From Undaria pinnatifida (lineage: Eukaryota; Sar; Phaeophyceae; Laminariales; Alariaceae), in contig JABAKD010000008.1 of NCBI GenBank assembly GCA_012845835.1, positions 15,739,223-15,803,222 on the forward strand: a stretch of 64,000 nt of DNA, read 5' to 3'. Shown here in pieces: positions 21,667 to 33,419 of the stretch (its first letter is position 1; every line of letters begins with the position of its first letter). The notes beneath the pieces were generated by a model. That model ran no database searches, was not told the origin of the DNA, and worked only from the letters and a program-made list of their open reading frames with translations. Both the position numbers and the translations under genes were made by a program.

Positions 21667-24480
21667 GTGAAAAACCAGCGTGATTTGGTACCAGGACATG
21701 ATGGTAGACTTGGCGTCAACACCAAGTCAGACGCGACGTATTTGGATGAGGCCAAAGCCGCGAACACTGTGGACGCGCTGACTCACGCGAAAGCTTGTTG
21801 GGTGCAAGCGCCATCTTTTTCGCTGGCGGGTATAGTGTCTAGTTTCCTTGGGAAAGAGTTGCCCACGTACCCGACCTTCCGCTTGTCTCGCCGGAGTTCT
21901 CCCCTCGACGCCCAACTGGTGATACTACTCTAGTTAGCTATGCGCGTGTCCTATTAACGCTCGTTGTAGGTTATCAAACGTTTCTTGTTGCCAGCTTGAT
22001 TGTTGACGCCATTCTCTTGAATCTGCTGATAGGTGGAATGTTGATGATGCCTGTCTTTTAAAAACCTTATGGTGCCGTCACGGGTAGAGTATGCCTGCCT
22101 GGATGCTTACGCGTCCGTTCTCGTTTACGTGGAGATCGAGATATTGAAGGATCCCATTCGCGGCCCGGTTCCGACCATTTTGCCGCCGGCAACACAGATG
22201 CGATTGGGATGTTTTGTAACATATTCATCAAGACCTTATTTCTTGTACCATCTAAACCAACAACATGCACTGCACATCCGCATCACAAGCGACTAAACCT
22301 GGCAACATCCCCCAAACCTGGTCTATTTTACGATGGAACTCTAGGTGCGACTCCACAGCAACAACCATGCAAATTGTGTTGGTGTTGGGAACGTACAGGG
22401 CCATGAGACTACCGCTGGATCCTTGCTTCGGTGGCGTCCTCAATGACGTCAATCTGGCGGCCAGAAGGGCATCGTAGTCAAAGTGAGCGACGCGGTCAAG
22501 CCTGCTACGTACGCAGCACACAAGGAGGCACCTTTCTTCGCGGGTGTGGGTCGTGTGACGATGAATGAAATCTGCGGCGGCGGTGACAGGCTTGTTCTGT
22601 GGGACGTTACCCATGTTCACCTTGCGGCCGATTGGACACCCCCCCCTGTGACACCAGCACCGTCGCCGAACCCGAACGCAAGTGCCGCTTACAACGATGA
22701 CCCCGAGTTCTTCGCCACCGAAGCACCTTGCCACGTGGTGGGCTCGCTAGGTAAGGCCTTACACCGTCCTTGGAAGAAATTGAGCTGAGTTGTCTGACGC
22801 CCTGCCCGCATTGCCGTTTCTCATTCTCTTGCTGACGTTTGTATTTTTCGCCAAACACACCAAACTTTTCCGTTTTTTTTTTTTTTTTTAGATGATGCGG
22901 ACTCGGACGAGGGCGAAGAGGACGGTGGCGACAGGTATGACTTTGATGCTGGTCACGACCGCGCTTGCGACCTAGGAGCCGGAGACGAGATCGGTGGCAA
23001 TGTCGACCAGGACGACGTGAGTGCTGTAGAGGTGGCAAATATGTTTTGTTTGTTTCTGAAATCTGCTCGGCGTCAATGTAGGCTTTAAATACGTTTTTTT
23101 CCGTTCGAGTGTTCTGAATTCATGTTGATTCTTGCCCAACTATATCCGGGGGTGGCCCACACATGGTCAAGGTTCGCCTGGATACCTTTCACGCGCTTCC
23201 ACGTATCTCGCGCCTGGTGAAGAGTCACGGCGCCTTCAAGCCCTCCATGGCTTGGTTGAGAGATGCTTGCTATATCGTTAATCTGGAAGACAACAAGGAG
23301 GCAAGTGGTTTTGACGTAACTTGTGTCGTTGTTCGCATCAGTGATATGGAGAGACTGTAGCTGTCGTCGAAAACAATGCCTGTACTGGGTCATGTGTCGT
23401 GACCATTACGCTCCTGCCGATCTCGCTTCCAACCGCAGGTAGAAAGTGCTCTTCAAGCGCGAAAAATGGCATCGGAATAGGTGGCAGAGTATATAGAGAT
23501 GAACTGGACGTGTTTCTTGCGGAATTGTCGGCGGTTGGTGCCCGAGCGGACACGATTGTTGACTCGCTTTGGTTCAGTGGTTGATCGGTTCTGCGACGTG
23601 ATATATGCGAAATCGGGATAAAATCACCTGCGCCCGAAAGCCCTGGAGGTCGTGAAGCTGCTCCGCAAGCACATCGAAGCTTGTTGTCTACGCAAACCTG
23701 ACGGCGTGCCGCTGTACTACGCAAAAGGGAAAAGTGAAGCGGGGATCACCACTCGTCGCTGTGTCAGAGGTACCAGCAGTACAGGGGCTTGGTGTGTGTT
23801 TTGCGAGACTTTCCAATCACTAGCAGGCACAGCAACCATTTCCACTCATAACATTGGCCTCACGGCATAACCCGATGCTCATAGTATTTGCCGTCAATAC
23901 CTCACGGTTTCGTTTGTTGCAGTGTTTGCAACATGTTGAGTTTTTTCCTCGGCTTGGTGGTCAACCAGGTAATTCGTGTTATGATGGACCTGACGTACAC
24001 CTGTTCAATATGTTTTCCGCCCGCTGTAACTGTTTGTCCTTTTTTAAAGGGTTTTCGTCGTTACCTCCGCAGGCTACTATTGCGCTTCTCCTGCGCTGGC
24101 CCACTCGATTCTGCTGGAGTTCAATTATCGCTGGAATATTGGGATGGGTGCGAAGAACCGCGGACTGCCGAAGTAGATTGGAGCGTGCTACGAACAGTTT
24201 GAGTTTGATATTATCTAAAGCGACACGGCCAGCTGGTCACCGGATAGCCCGATGTTTCCTGGGTGGGTCTCTGCTCTTGACGTGGCAGGACACTGGTGAA
24301 AGAAGCGACCTTTCTCAGAGATTGTGGAGACCTGATGCTGGGGGTGAGGGGCCGGTTAATCTTGTCGACCTCCCAACAACTTCACAATCACTATGTGATG
24401 AAATCAAAGGGCACGCCAACGTTAAGTATACGAGGATCTCTATTAGTCAACGGCATGCTGCATTGCGTGCTAGGTTGAGG
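21667..24480 (+). pseudogene. Broken multi-exon gene: 3'-5' exonuclease end plus a large RGTSSTG-containing domain
   Basis: Coding pieces in order: 21,667-21,917 (SLAGIVSSFLGKELP, LSRRSSPLDAQL); 22,084-22,150 (VEYACLDAYASVLVY, the last motif of a DEDD-type exonuclease); 22,471-22,750 (GRVTMNEICGGGDRLVLWD, WTPPPVTP), GT donor at 22,751; 22,892-23,016 after a poly-T AG acceptor (acidic DSDEGEEDGG), intron phase 1 joining cleanly to GAT; 23,171-23,300 (LDTFHALPRISRLVK, HGAFKPSMAWLRDA), with a possible GC donor; 23,439 to about 23,790 (NWTCFLRNCRRLVPE, LLRKHIEACCLRKPDGVPLYY, CVRGTSSTG); 23,923-23,968; 24,073 to about 24,290 (PALAHSILLEFNYRWNI, KNRGLP). In-frame stops lie at 23,478, 23,619 and two in the last exon, plus a one-base shift near DTGE, so this copy is dead. 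I recall similar exonuclease-linked proteins as high-copy, transposon-like families in fungi and protists; that link is from memory. Confidence 0.6.
22751..22891 (+). other. Intron of the broken exonuclease-like gene
   Basis: GTAAGG donor at 22,751 and an 18-T tract ending in AG at 22,890-22,891. Removing it keeps the frame on both sides (phase 1, giving Asp). This is the clearest spliceosomal intron in the window. Confidence 0.65.
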
Positions 24481-26110
24481 GAAGCTGACGGGGGCGCGAT
24501 GACTGCGGGTGTTGTCGGTAGCGCTGTTTCCCCTGCTGTTTCGCGGAGTTGGTATGGGGCAGGTATTGTTGGCGTTTGTGGCGGCAGTAAAAGGGGGGGC
24601 GCAGCGGCAGTTGCAGGCGTGTCGGCGTCAGCTGCAGAGATGTTGGAGTTTAGCGGCGGCGGGGATGAGGCTGGGTAGTTTGGCGCCGCCCACCGACGCC
24701 CAAGAAGCCCAAGGGCCCACTCCGGGGCCCTCAGATTTTCTTTCACCGCGGCCACAGTCGACAAGATGGCGCGTACCAGGAGGCTCACCCTGCCCCGCGT
24801 GGGAGGGAGGGGCGGCCCCAATGCAATGTGTCGCGAGAAAACCATCGGCCCGAGGCCCGCAGACCTGGGAAACTAAATCAAACGTAAAGCGGTGGTGGTC
24901 GTGGTGTGAATGTGAAAAGTGCACCGGAGGGTCTACGACCCTGATCGTCGCTTTATACTCCGGCCCATCTTGGTGTGGTAGGTTAGCGTCTGCAGTGTCG
25001 GGTCGAGTTTGCGTTTTGTTAATTCCCAGAGAATAAAGACCGTACGAGTTTATTATGTTTTTACTTCGTTTGCGAGCCGGCCGTTTCGTTTTGTGTGGCC
25101 CTGGGATTGATGTCTGTTTCATCTCGGGGGGGGGGGGGGGGGGAGTCAACAGCGATACTACCACCGTCGTCGACAAAATCGTGACGCACATTTTTGTTTT
25201 GTTTTTCCATTCCCATGTTTTCCTTTTTTTCCATCCCTGGGGAGAGGGAAACAAGAGGGGGGGGGGGTTACCTGGTACCTACTCGAAGCTATTCCCCACC
25301 CCCTGTTATTTCTCATGCTTCGCCGGGTATGATGGGGGTGCTAGATGTCGCCGGGCGGCAAGAATGGTTCAGTGCAAAGACATACACCATACAAGAGTGT
25401 CTATTGGAAGAACGAAGATTTTTCAAAAGCATCGCCAATCATTTGGTTGAATTGGAGTTATACATGGGTCCTATTTTTTGTGGTGTTCGTGTCGTCTATT
25501 TTGGCGGAACCACCCGCATCGCTTCCCAGTCGAATATTGTCACCGAAAGCCCTACTTCGTTCATTCGATACACACCAAGAAGTTCAATGCAAAATAAACA
25601 CGTTGTATAGCAACGACAACATTTGTATCACAAACGCATGACCAAATCACTGCTTTGCGGCTGGTTGGTGATGCTTGCCGTTGTACCAGGTACATATTAT
25701 GTGATACAGCAGCACTACTTGTTGCAGTGTAGTGGGTACTCCGAGTGGGGGATGCGTGGTTGGTCGGTGTTGGGAAGCGTGCTCCTCATGGGTTCCGGTG
25801 CCCTTGTTTGGTCTCTCCTCATGGCGCGCTGGATAGACTCAAAAGCTCATACATTATTTCCTCTTCATTGGACTCTAAAAGACAGACAACACAGGCCCTT
25901 GGCACACGGTAGTGCAGGGCAGAGCAAGTATAGCAGGTAGAGCTGGTAGAGCAGGTAGTGAGATGTGGGGCGTCCTGCTTGTCCCATCATCGTCACCTAC
26001 ATTATGGCCCATCTATGATGGCCTTGACGTGAATGTGACATCTAATGTCACGTGGTTTCACCTCAACCATGACATGGTTTCACGTCGAATCTATAAACTA
26101 TCCTTCTACG
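24481..26110. other. No recognised gene
   Basis: Contains an 18-base G-run at 25,126-25,143 and a shorter one at 25,257-25,267. Several 90-200 codon frames on both strands (for example 24,509-25,036 plus and 24,628-25,254 minus) overlap one another and have no recognisable motif. The first 200 bases may include the end of the preceding broken gene. Confidence 0.4.
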
Positions 26111-26335
26111 GAGGGCACTCCATTACACTAGGCCACCCTGAATAGTCGTAGATGCAGATCTCCTGCCAATCAAAGGATGCCAACAAAACATCCAGAATTG
26201 GGAAGGGGATCGAAGATGCGGCTATTCGAAACAATCGAAAATGAGGCTATAGATTCCCCCACACCTCGTAATAATGAGGCTTAAAAGCCTCATTGCAAGA
26301 TATACAACCCTATGATGGAGCTCACAACCGTGAGA
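26110..26335 (-). repeat. Diverged relative of part of the 819-bp tandem unit
   Basis: Read on the minus strand this matches the 60,930-61,090 part of the right-end satellite: CATTACGAGGTGTGGGGGAA, GAATAGCCGCATCTTCGA and ACTATTCAGGGTGG appear in the same order, with a different middle. It shows that the 819-bp unit has dispersed relatives. The segment GAGGCTTAAAAGCCTC at 26,276-26,291 is a perfect palindrome. Confidence 0.7.
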
Positions 26336-26944
26336 GCTCGAGAAATGGTGTGTACCTACTGTATGCCAGTAGCAATCGGCCTACGATAACACGAAGGGCG
26401 CGGCCACTGAGCGCAAGGATGCGTAGTGCACAACAAAAATAAAAAAAAACGAACAGGGATATAGGAAAGCAAGGCTGATACCTTACCAGGAAAGGAAGAC
26501 AATTGAGAGGCGCTGTGCTGAAGATAGTGTATAGAACTCACCTTTTCTCAAATAAGAAATTCAGCCTCGGCCAGAATCATCCCGATTTATTCCTTTTTTT
26601 CCTATTATTATTTCATTTCTACTACTACTGCTGCTGTATGAACAGCCCAGAAGAATCTATTTAAAATTTTGCACTACACCTCGTACTTGTACAAGTATCA
26701 GGCACCTATTTGATAGCGAGAAACAGGAATCCTGGTTGTGGCTTCGGGTTTCTTATTTGGGAGAGGGTGTCATCTGCACTAACTTGAGCTTCCGGATTTC
26801 TTGTCTTCCTAGAAGTATCAGCTTGCTATTCTTACGTCCCGTACTACTTTTAGAGTGTTGTGCCGCCGGTCCTCTGATAAGAAACCGAGGTTTTGTTGTT
26901 TTTTAGGCTGAATTTCGTACCAGGTATTTTTATGAATGAAAATG
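26336..26944. other. No recognised gene
   Basis: AT-rich with an A-run near 26,440-26,449. Contains one TTTCTTATTTGGGAGAGGG block (26,748-26,766) of the degenerate repeat seen at 20.6-21.4 kb. Confidence 0.4.
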
Positions 26945-27290
26945 ATGTGCCCCACACTAACTTCAGTATAAAATTTACCGAAGTTCTTATTTCTCCGCAA
27001 GAACCTTGCGTGAGCCCCGTTCTTATAAGAGGGAGGCATGCGCGATTTTTTTTATGATGTTTTTCCATGTTCCGAAACGCCTCCAATTTTTTTCGCGCTT
27101 CGCGCGATTATTTTAATGCCTTACAAAAGTGTCCCTATGTATAGGATCGGTGCCACATTGGTGTCTCGTAGCATTTTATTTGGTATTTTTTACATATTAA
27201 TATTAATAGTCTAATAACCAACAGCAGCACCTATATGTTATAAGGCTTAGTTTGGGTAAGCTATTGGTTAACCAGTTGCAAGTGGTCAAA
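26945..27290 (+). repeat. 346-bp direct repeat, copy 1
   Basis: Nearly identical to 28,821-29,166, differing by a few single-base changes and indels. Ends at GTGGTCAAA, where the truncated DIRS-like 5' end begins. In copy 2 the same position continues into CGGACTAATACCCC. Its last roughly 70 bases are the head of the SINE-like unit described at 29,115. Confidence 0.9.
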
Positions 27291-28820
27291 GGAGAGGGTT
27301 ATGACCTTCGGGAACCGAAAGCGGCGTAACCCGTGGTTTGTTTGGACGCGAAAGAATTTAGGGTTGTTGTTCCATGCTCTGGTAACGGTCCACCACACGG
27401 TAGTTGGTGGCCATCACTCTTGGGTTGACTCGCGCAGCTAGGTAAGCCCGCACGTCGGAGGGCAAGGGACGGTACCGTGTAGGCTGTGCGACCAGAGAAG
27501 AGGCAAGTGTTAGTAGCCGGCCAGCGACCCAGCATTAGGTCGGCTCTCGTCATATTCCGTCGAGTCAGGCGTTGGACAGTATTTCACCGGTAATAAAAAG
27601 TGAGAAGATAGACGCATAATACTTAACCAGTCTCCGTCGAGACGGGCAGACGGGTGTTGACTTATGACGACGTTATTGTTTGTACCCCCCCTTCATGCTC
27701 GAATTGATAAACCAAAGACAGGATACCTATACCTCGTCTCCGTCGAGGCAGGCATTTGGTTATTGCTGTATGCGACCGCCGGTCTCTCGGCTTCGCAGGT
27801 TTCGCGTACAATCGATGGGTCATGGTTTCAGGTGGGGTTGAGACAGAATACGTACCTAGTCTACGTTGAGAGGGGCGCTGATTTACGTCGCCAATTATTT
27901 GTACCCGCCTTCATGCTCGAATTGAGAAACCAAAGACAGAATACCTACACGTCGTCTCCGTCGAGACAGGCGTTTAGTTATTGCTGTATGCGACCGCCGG
28001 TATCACGGCTTCGCATGTTTCGCGTACAATCGATGGGTCATGGTTTCAGGTGGGGTTGAGGCAGAATACGTACCCAGTCTCCGTTGAAACGGGCGATGAT
28101 TTATGTCGCCAATTATTTGTACCCCCCCTTCATGCTCGAATTGAGAAACCAAAGACAGGATAACTACACCTCGTCTCCGTCGAGACAGGCGTTTATTTAT
28201 TGCTGTATGCGACCGCCGGTATCACGGCTTCGCATGTTTCGCGTACAATCGATGGGTCATGGTCTCAGGTGGGCTCAATTTAATGAAGAAGTCAGATACA
28301 GAATATCAGGCTTTGGTTCGGGTTAAATGCATACCCAGTCTCCGTTGAGACGGGCGTTGACCTATATAGGTTGTTAGTATGTACCCCATTCATGCTCGAA
28401 TTGAGAAACCAAAGACAGAATACCCACACCTAGTCTCCGTCGAGACAGGCGTCGGGTTAATTTTGTATGGGAAGTCGAGAGAGGCGATCGCCACGCCGTT
28501 GCGTGCGACCGCAGGTATCACGGCTTCACATGTTTCGCGTACAATCGATGGGTCCTATGGTTTTTAGGTGGGCTCGAATGATGCAGCCGTCGCTGTGTAG
28601 TACGAGTACCTGGTACAGCAGAAGATGTGATCTGACAAGTCGCGACTCATCTTCGTACGTATGTACATATTTATACCATAGGTATGGTACCGAATATATC
28701 ACAATACGCAGACCATGGTAAGAATGGTCATGAATCCGATGCGAAATTACGTGTCAATCGCTGAAATATTGGTCATCGTCATCATGTATTCATCGCGTTT
28801 GCACGACAACTCAAGTGCTA
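27288..28820 (+). mobile_element. Truncated 5' end of a second DIRS/PAT-like element (A1 plus 4 satellite units)
   Basis: Matches the 5' part of the minus-strand element, 43,169 down to 39,451, in inverted orientation. It holds the A-repeat (27,288-27,556), a short linker, four roughly 220-bp satellite units (CGATGGGTCATGG-type markers near 27,810, 28,029, 28,249 and 28,542, the last spacing being about 293 bp), then shared non-repeat sequence ending at TCAAGTGCTA (28,820). No gag, RT or recombinase follows. The roughly 345-bp segment 42,553-42,896 of the larger copy is absent here. Confidence 0.8.
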
Positions 28821-29166
28821 ATGTGCCCCACACTAACTTCAGTATAAAATTTACGAAGTTCTTATTTCTCCGCAAGAACCTTGCGTGAGCCCCGTTCTTA
28901 TAAGAGGGAGGCATGCGCGATTTTTTTTATGATGTTTTTCCATGTTCCGAAACGCCTCCAATTTTTTTTCGCGCTTCGCGCGATTATTTTAATGCCTTAC
29001 AAAAGTGTCCCTATGTATAGGATCCGTGCCACATTGGTGTCTCGTAGCATTTTATTTGGTATTTTTTATATATTAATATTAATAGTCTAATAACCAACAG
29101 CAGCACCTATATGTTATAAGGCTTAGTTTGGGTAAGCTATTGGTTAACCAGTTGCAAGTGGTCAAA
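28821..29166 (+). repeat. 346-bp direct repeat, copy 2
   Basis: Starts ATGTGCCCCACACTAACTTC like 26,945 and ends GTGGTCAAA, then runs on into CGGACTAATACC. It contains GCGCGATT and TTCGCGCTTCGCGCGA stretches and an AT-rich tail. It preserves what looks like the uninterrupted version of the site where A1 begins at 27,288. Confidence 0.9.
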
Positions 29167-29262
29167 CGGACTAATACCCCACTAAAGTCCTTAACAAATG
29201 GCGTCGTCGACAGACCATGGGTTCTTGGGGTCGTGGGTTCGATCCCCACCATCCACAATAAA
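29115..29262 (+). repeat. tRNA-derived SINE-like unit
   Basis: A perfect T-arm, GTGGG-TTCGATC-CCCAC (29,232-29,248), with a box B match, followed by CATCCAC. A TTGCAAGTGG box A-like segment lies about 84 bases upstream. The minus-strand translation across the T-arm gives the GIEPTT phrase typical of tRNA-derived SINEs. No matching 5' acceptor strand is seen, so this is not a functional tRNA. A second copy of the head is at 29,405-29,492. Confidence 0.55.
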
Positions 29263-29404
29263 TTACTTTTCAGATTTTCCCCATGTCGAACTTGAAAAAT
29301 ACTCTCCCTCTGGTACCCCAAGGAATGAAACGGCTTGGATAAATGACAGGTCCGCCCGTATATCCGGCCGATCTGCTATCCCGCTGTTTCAGGGGGGAAG
29401 AGTG

Positions 29405-29492
29405 TTATAAGGCTTAGTTTGGGTGAGCTATTGATTAACCTTTTGCAAGTGGTCAAACGGACTAATACCCCACTAAAGTCCCTAACATATGT
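29405..29492 (+). repeat. Second copy of the SINE-like head
   Basis: TTATAAGGCTTAGTTTGGGT through CGGACTAATACCCCACTAAAG repeats 29,115-29,190 with a few changes. It then joins the flank of the C-run element, so it is truncated. Confidence 0.65.
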
Positions 29493-29499
29493 ATACCTG

Positions 29500-32400
29500 T
29501 GACTAATGAGGTAACGTAATTGCGTAATTGAGCACATGTATACCAAGCGTCGATTCGCATCCCTCCCTCTAATGCTCAATGACGGAGACAGCACATGGCC
29601 ACATACATCACCTCGCATGCTGTATTTGGCAGTACGTATCTCTTGCGTATAATTAGCGATGTCGATAATAATGGTGACTGCTGTATGATGATGGTGACAA
29701 ACACAGTGCATGACCACATCACCTCGCCTGTTGCATTTGACAATACGTATCTCTTTCTTATAATTAGCGATGTCAGAAAATAATGGTACCTACAAATATT
29801 CTATAAAATAGCCATCCATGCCGCTGTGTTTCCCCCCCCCTCCCCCCCCCTCCAACGCCCCCTCTTTCCCGACCACCTGCACGATCGCCTAGACCTAGCA
29901 CCACGCGTGTAACAAGCTGATACATATCTTTGATCTCACAGCCGAAGTGTATTTGAATATTATTTGTGACCTAAACCTCCTAAAAAATCTCCCCCCCCCC
30001 CCCCCCCTCTTGCTCTCCCTTACTCAAACGCCCCACCAAATATCGAAATCCGCCACATTAATAAACACTTCACGCACAGGATATCACCTCATTATCTTTC
30101 GAGAGCCATCCATGCCGCTGTCCCCCCCCCCCCCCCGCCTCGAACGCCCCTTTCTTCCCCATCACCCGCACCTTCGCCTAGACCTAGCACCACACGTATA
30201 ACAAACCCCTCACCTAAAGCCCTTTCCCCCCCCCCCCCCGCCCCCCGCCCCCGCCCCCACCCCCCACCCTCCCCCCCCAACCCATCCCAACCCCACCCCC
30301 TCGAACACTCCACCCTCTCTTTACTCACTGATTGTACGACTTACCCCAGAACATACACGATAAACTGATGTATTACTTCAAAAAAATGTCACATTTATCC
30401 CCTCGAAATAATGTATAGTTTCCAGGCACATATCGAGCTGCCCCCCCCCCCGCGCCAACCCCCCCCTCCCCCCCCCCCCCCGCCCCCAATAATATACTGG
30501 TGCCAAAACCGTCAGATTTTATCCCCTCGAAAGGATTTATAGCTTACATGCACAAATTGCCCCTTTCCCCCCCCCCCCCCCCCCCGCCCCCCTCCAAACC
30601 CGCTCGCTTTTGATCAAAACCAGGCCCCCCCTTTGCCTTCACAGCTGTCAGATTTTGTCCCCCTCAGAAACGGGTTTTATAGTTTCCGCGCACAGACTGA
30701 CTAAAATCATCCTGTTGACCCTGATAGCTACACTGTAGCTGTAAGGGGTGTCGCCGACCTATATCCTTAATGAGGACACACAACTCGTAATGCGCGCGAT
30801 CGGAGTATCACACACAGCTTGCAAAGATGAGTTTCGACGAAATCTTCGATCTCACAGCTGGAGTGTATTTTAATTTTTATAAAATATTCTAGCTTTCGAT
30901 CGATGTATCATACAACAACAAACTATGAAGATTTAACACGTTATTTACTACACTTAAACACTGGGTTGCATGCTGCATCTAACATCAAACCTTCTAGAAT
31001 AGTAAACATTACAAGCCAGATGATATAAAGGGATGTCTTATTGCTTCAATCGTCAGGTTTGTCCCCTTTGAGAATTTATAGTTTCCGCGCACATATTGAA
31101 ATGTCCCGCCCCCCGCCCCCCCCCCCCCCCCCCCTCCGCTCCCCCTCCACTGACCTCTTTTTCATAACAAACCCCAACCCTTTCCCCCCCCCGCCCCTCC
31201 GTCCCCCGATCCCCCCCCCCCCTTCCGCCTAGTCTGTCCAAACGCCCCACTCACAATCAAAATCGGCCTGAGTAATAAACACCTATACGCAGTTGATACC
31301 ACGTCATTATCTTTCCGACCATCCATGACGAAGGTTTCAATTATTCCCCCCCCCCCCCCCCCCCCCCCCCTCCAACGCCCCCTCTTTTCCGACCACCTAC
31401 ACGATCGCCTAGACCTAGCACCACGCGTATAACAAGCTGCTACGTATCTTTGATCTCACAGCCGAAGTGTATTTGAATATTATTTGGGACCTAAACCTCC
31501 TAAAAATCCCCCCCCCCCCCTCTTGCTCTCCCTTACTCAAACGCCCCACCAAATATCAAAATCCGCCACATTAATAAACACTTCACGCACAGGATATCAC
31601 CTCATTATCTTTCGAGAGCCATCCATGCCGCTGTGTTTCCCCCCCCCCCCCCCCCTCCCTCCAACGCCCCCTCTTTCCCGACCACCTGCACGATCGCCTA
31701 GAGCTAGCACCACGCGTATAATAAGCTGATACATATATTTGATCTCACAGCCGAAGTGTATTTGAATATTATTTGTGACCTAAACCTCCTAAAAAATCTC
31801 CCCCCCCCCCCCCCCCTCTTGCTCTCCCTTACTCAAACGCCCCACCAAATATCGAAATCCGCCACATTAATAAACACTTCACGCACAGAATATCACCTCA
31901 TTATCTTTCGAGAGCCATCCATGCCGCTGTGTTTCCCCCCCCCCCCCCCCCCGCCCCCCGCCCCCGCCCCCACCCCCCACCCTCCCCCCCCAACCCATCC
32001 CAACCCCACCCCCTCGAACACTCCACCCTCTCTTTACTCACTGATTGTACGACTTACCCCAGGATATACACGATAAACTGATGTATTATTTCCAAAAATG
32101 TCACATTTATCCCCTCGAAATAATGTATAGTTTCCAGGCACATATCGAGCTGCCCCCCCCCCCCCCCCCCCCCCGCCCCGCCCCAAACCCCCCCCCCCCC
32201 CCCGCCCCCAATAATATACTGGTGCCCAAACCGTCAGATTTATCCCCTCGAAAGGATTTATAGCTTACATGCACATATTGCCCCTTTCCCGCCCCCCCCC
32301 CCCCCGCCCCCCTCCAAACCCGCTCGCTTTTGATCAAAACCAGGCCCCCCCCTTTCCCTTCACAGCTGTCAGATTTTGTCCCCCTCAGAAAAGGGTTTTA

Positions 32401-32600
32401 TAGTTTCTGCGCACAGACTGACTAAAATCATCCTGTTGACCCTGATAGCTACACTGTAGCTGTAAGGGGAGTCGCCGACCTATATCCTTAATGAGGACAC
32501 ACAACTCGTAACGCGCGCGATCGGAGTATCACACACAGCTTGCAAAGATGAGTTTCGACGAAATCTTCGATCTCACAGCTGGAGTGTATTTTAATTTTTA
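29500..32600 (-). repeat. Tandem copies of the C-run (G-run) repeat element, minus orientation
   Basis: Opens with the inverted flank seen at 17,640-17,965, then C-runs of up to about 22 bases in 100-150-bp sub-units. The marker GATCTCACAGCCGAAGTGTA occurs at about 29,934, 31,457 and 31,741. 29,934-30,870 and 31,741-32,595 are near-identical long copies, each ending in the conserved block GCTTGCAAAGATGAGTTTCG. The region between (30,870-31,740) holds partial copies. Proline-rich frames here are poly-C translations, not genes. Confidence 0.8.
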
Positions 32601-33042
32601 TTATATATACCTGTATACCTGACAGCTGGAGTGTATTTTAATTTTTATAATATATACCTGCTATATATACCTGCTATTGGTACGCGTGCCGGTATACGGT
32701 ATTGGGTGAATATTATCACCACTTGTGTATACCTGGAACGGGCTCTCTTGCGGAACCCTTCAAGCAACTAACTGCCTGTTGTTTTTGTACTCTGCACAAG
32801 TATCGCTTTCTTGCCTTTGGATCTGTTTCATGTTGTGTTATACCAAGTAAGTGTCAGAGGGACAAGATACTTGAAACTAGTGTGGGATATGTTTTGCAGT
32901 AGAAAAGGGCAAGGTTATATTCTTTAGGGTTTACAAGGGCTGCGATGCGCGGGCAGCTGACGCCGCCTGCTGCGCTCGCGCAATGCAAGAGTGCAACTTT
33001 TTTTTTTTTTTTATCCTTCGGCGGATGGGGAAAAATAAAGCT
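32601..33042. other. No gene; boundary between C-run repeats and the DIRS-like element
   Basis: Two short copies of CAGCTGGAGTGTATTTTAAT (32,576 and 32,622), ATATACCTG phrases and a 14-T run near 32,999-33,012. The 3' end of the DIRS-like element begins at 33,043. Confidence 0.5.
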
Positions 33043-33269
33043 TTTGATATCTTTCGAATTGCTTGGTTATTATTGTGTCTGTGACTTGGGAGGGAGAGCA
33101 CCCCGAGAGACCAATCTACCGCAACCAACCTTGACGGTATTCCACTGGTGGTCTCTACTCTAAATCCCGTCTCTCCCTCCGTTAACCACTAGCCAGGTCC
33201 CAACCGAAACCCATGCAGTCTAAGACGACTGAGTCCCACCCACGGTACGATACCGTGGAAACTCCTCCA
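33043..33269 (-). repeat. B2, 3'-terminal split direct repeat of the DIRS-like element
   Basis: 227 bp, essentially identical to 33,694-33,920. On the plus strand it begins TTTGATATCTTTCGAATTGC and ends GGAAACTCCTCCA. The outer neighbour is GGAAAAATAAAGC, presumed host sequence. Confidence 0.88.
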
Positions 33270-33419
33270 TCCGACTCCTAAGTGAACCAACTGTTGTACG
33301 TATCACTATCAGTTAATTCCTAGTGCACAGAAATGAAGACAAACACAATTGTCATAAAATACACAGTGCGACATTTCCCCCCTCTCCTCACCTTCGAAAG
33401 AAAAAAGGGTGGGTGGGGG

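Noticed and set aside
27664-28567. Repeated FMLELRNQRQ-type proteins, also at 39.7-42.4 kb
   Set aside because: Satellite translations; present in whatever frame the unit length allows.
29198-29262. Functional tRNA gene
   Set aside because: The T-arm is good, but no pairing 5' acceptor strand or anticodon arm can be drawn at proper spacing.
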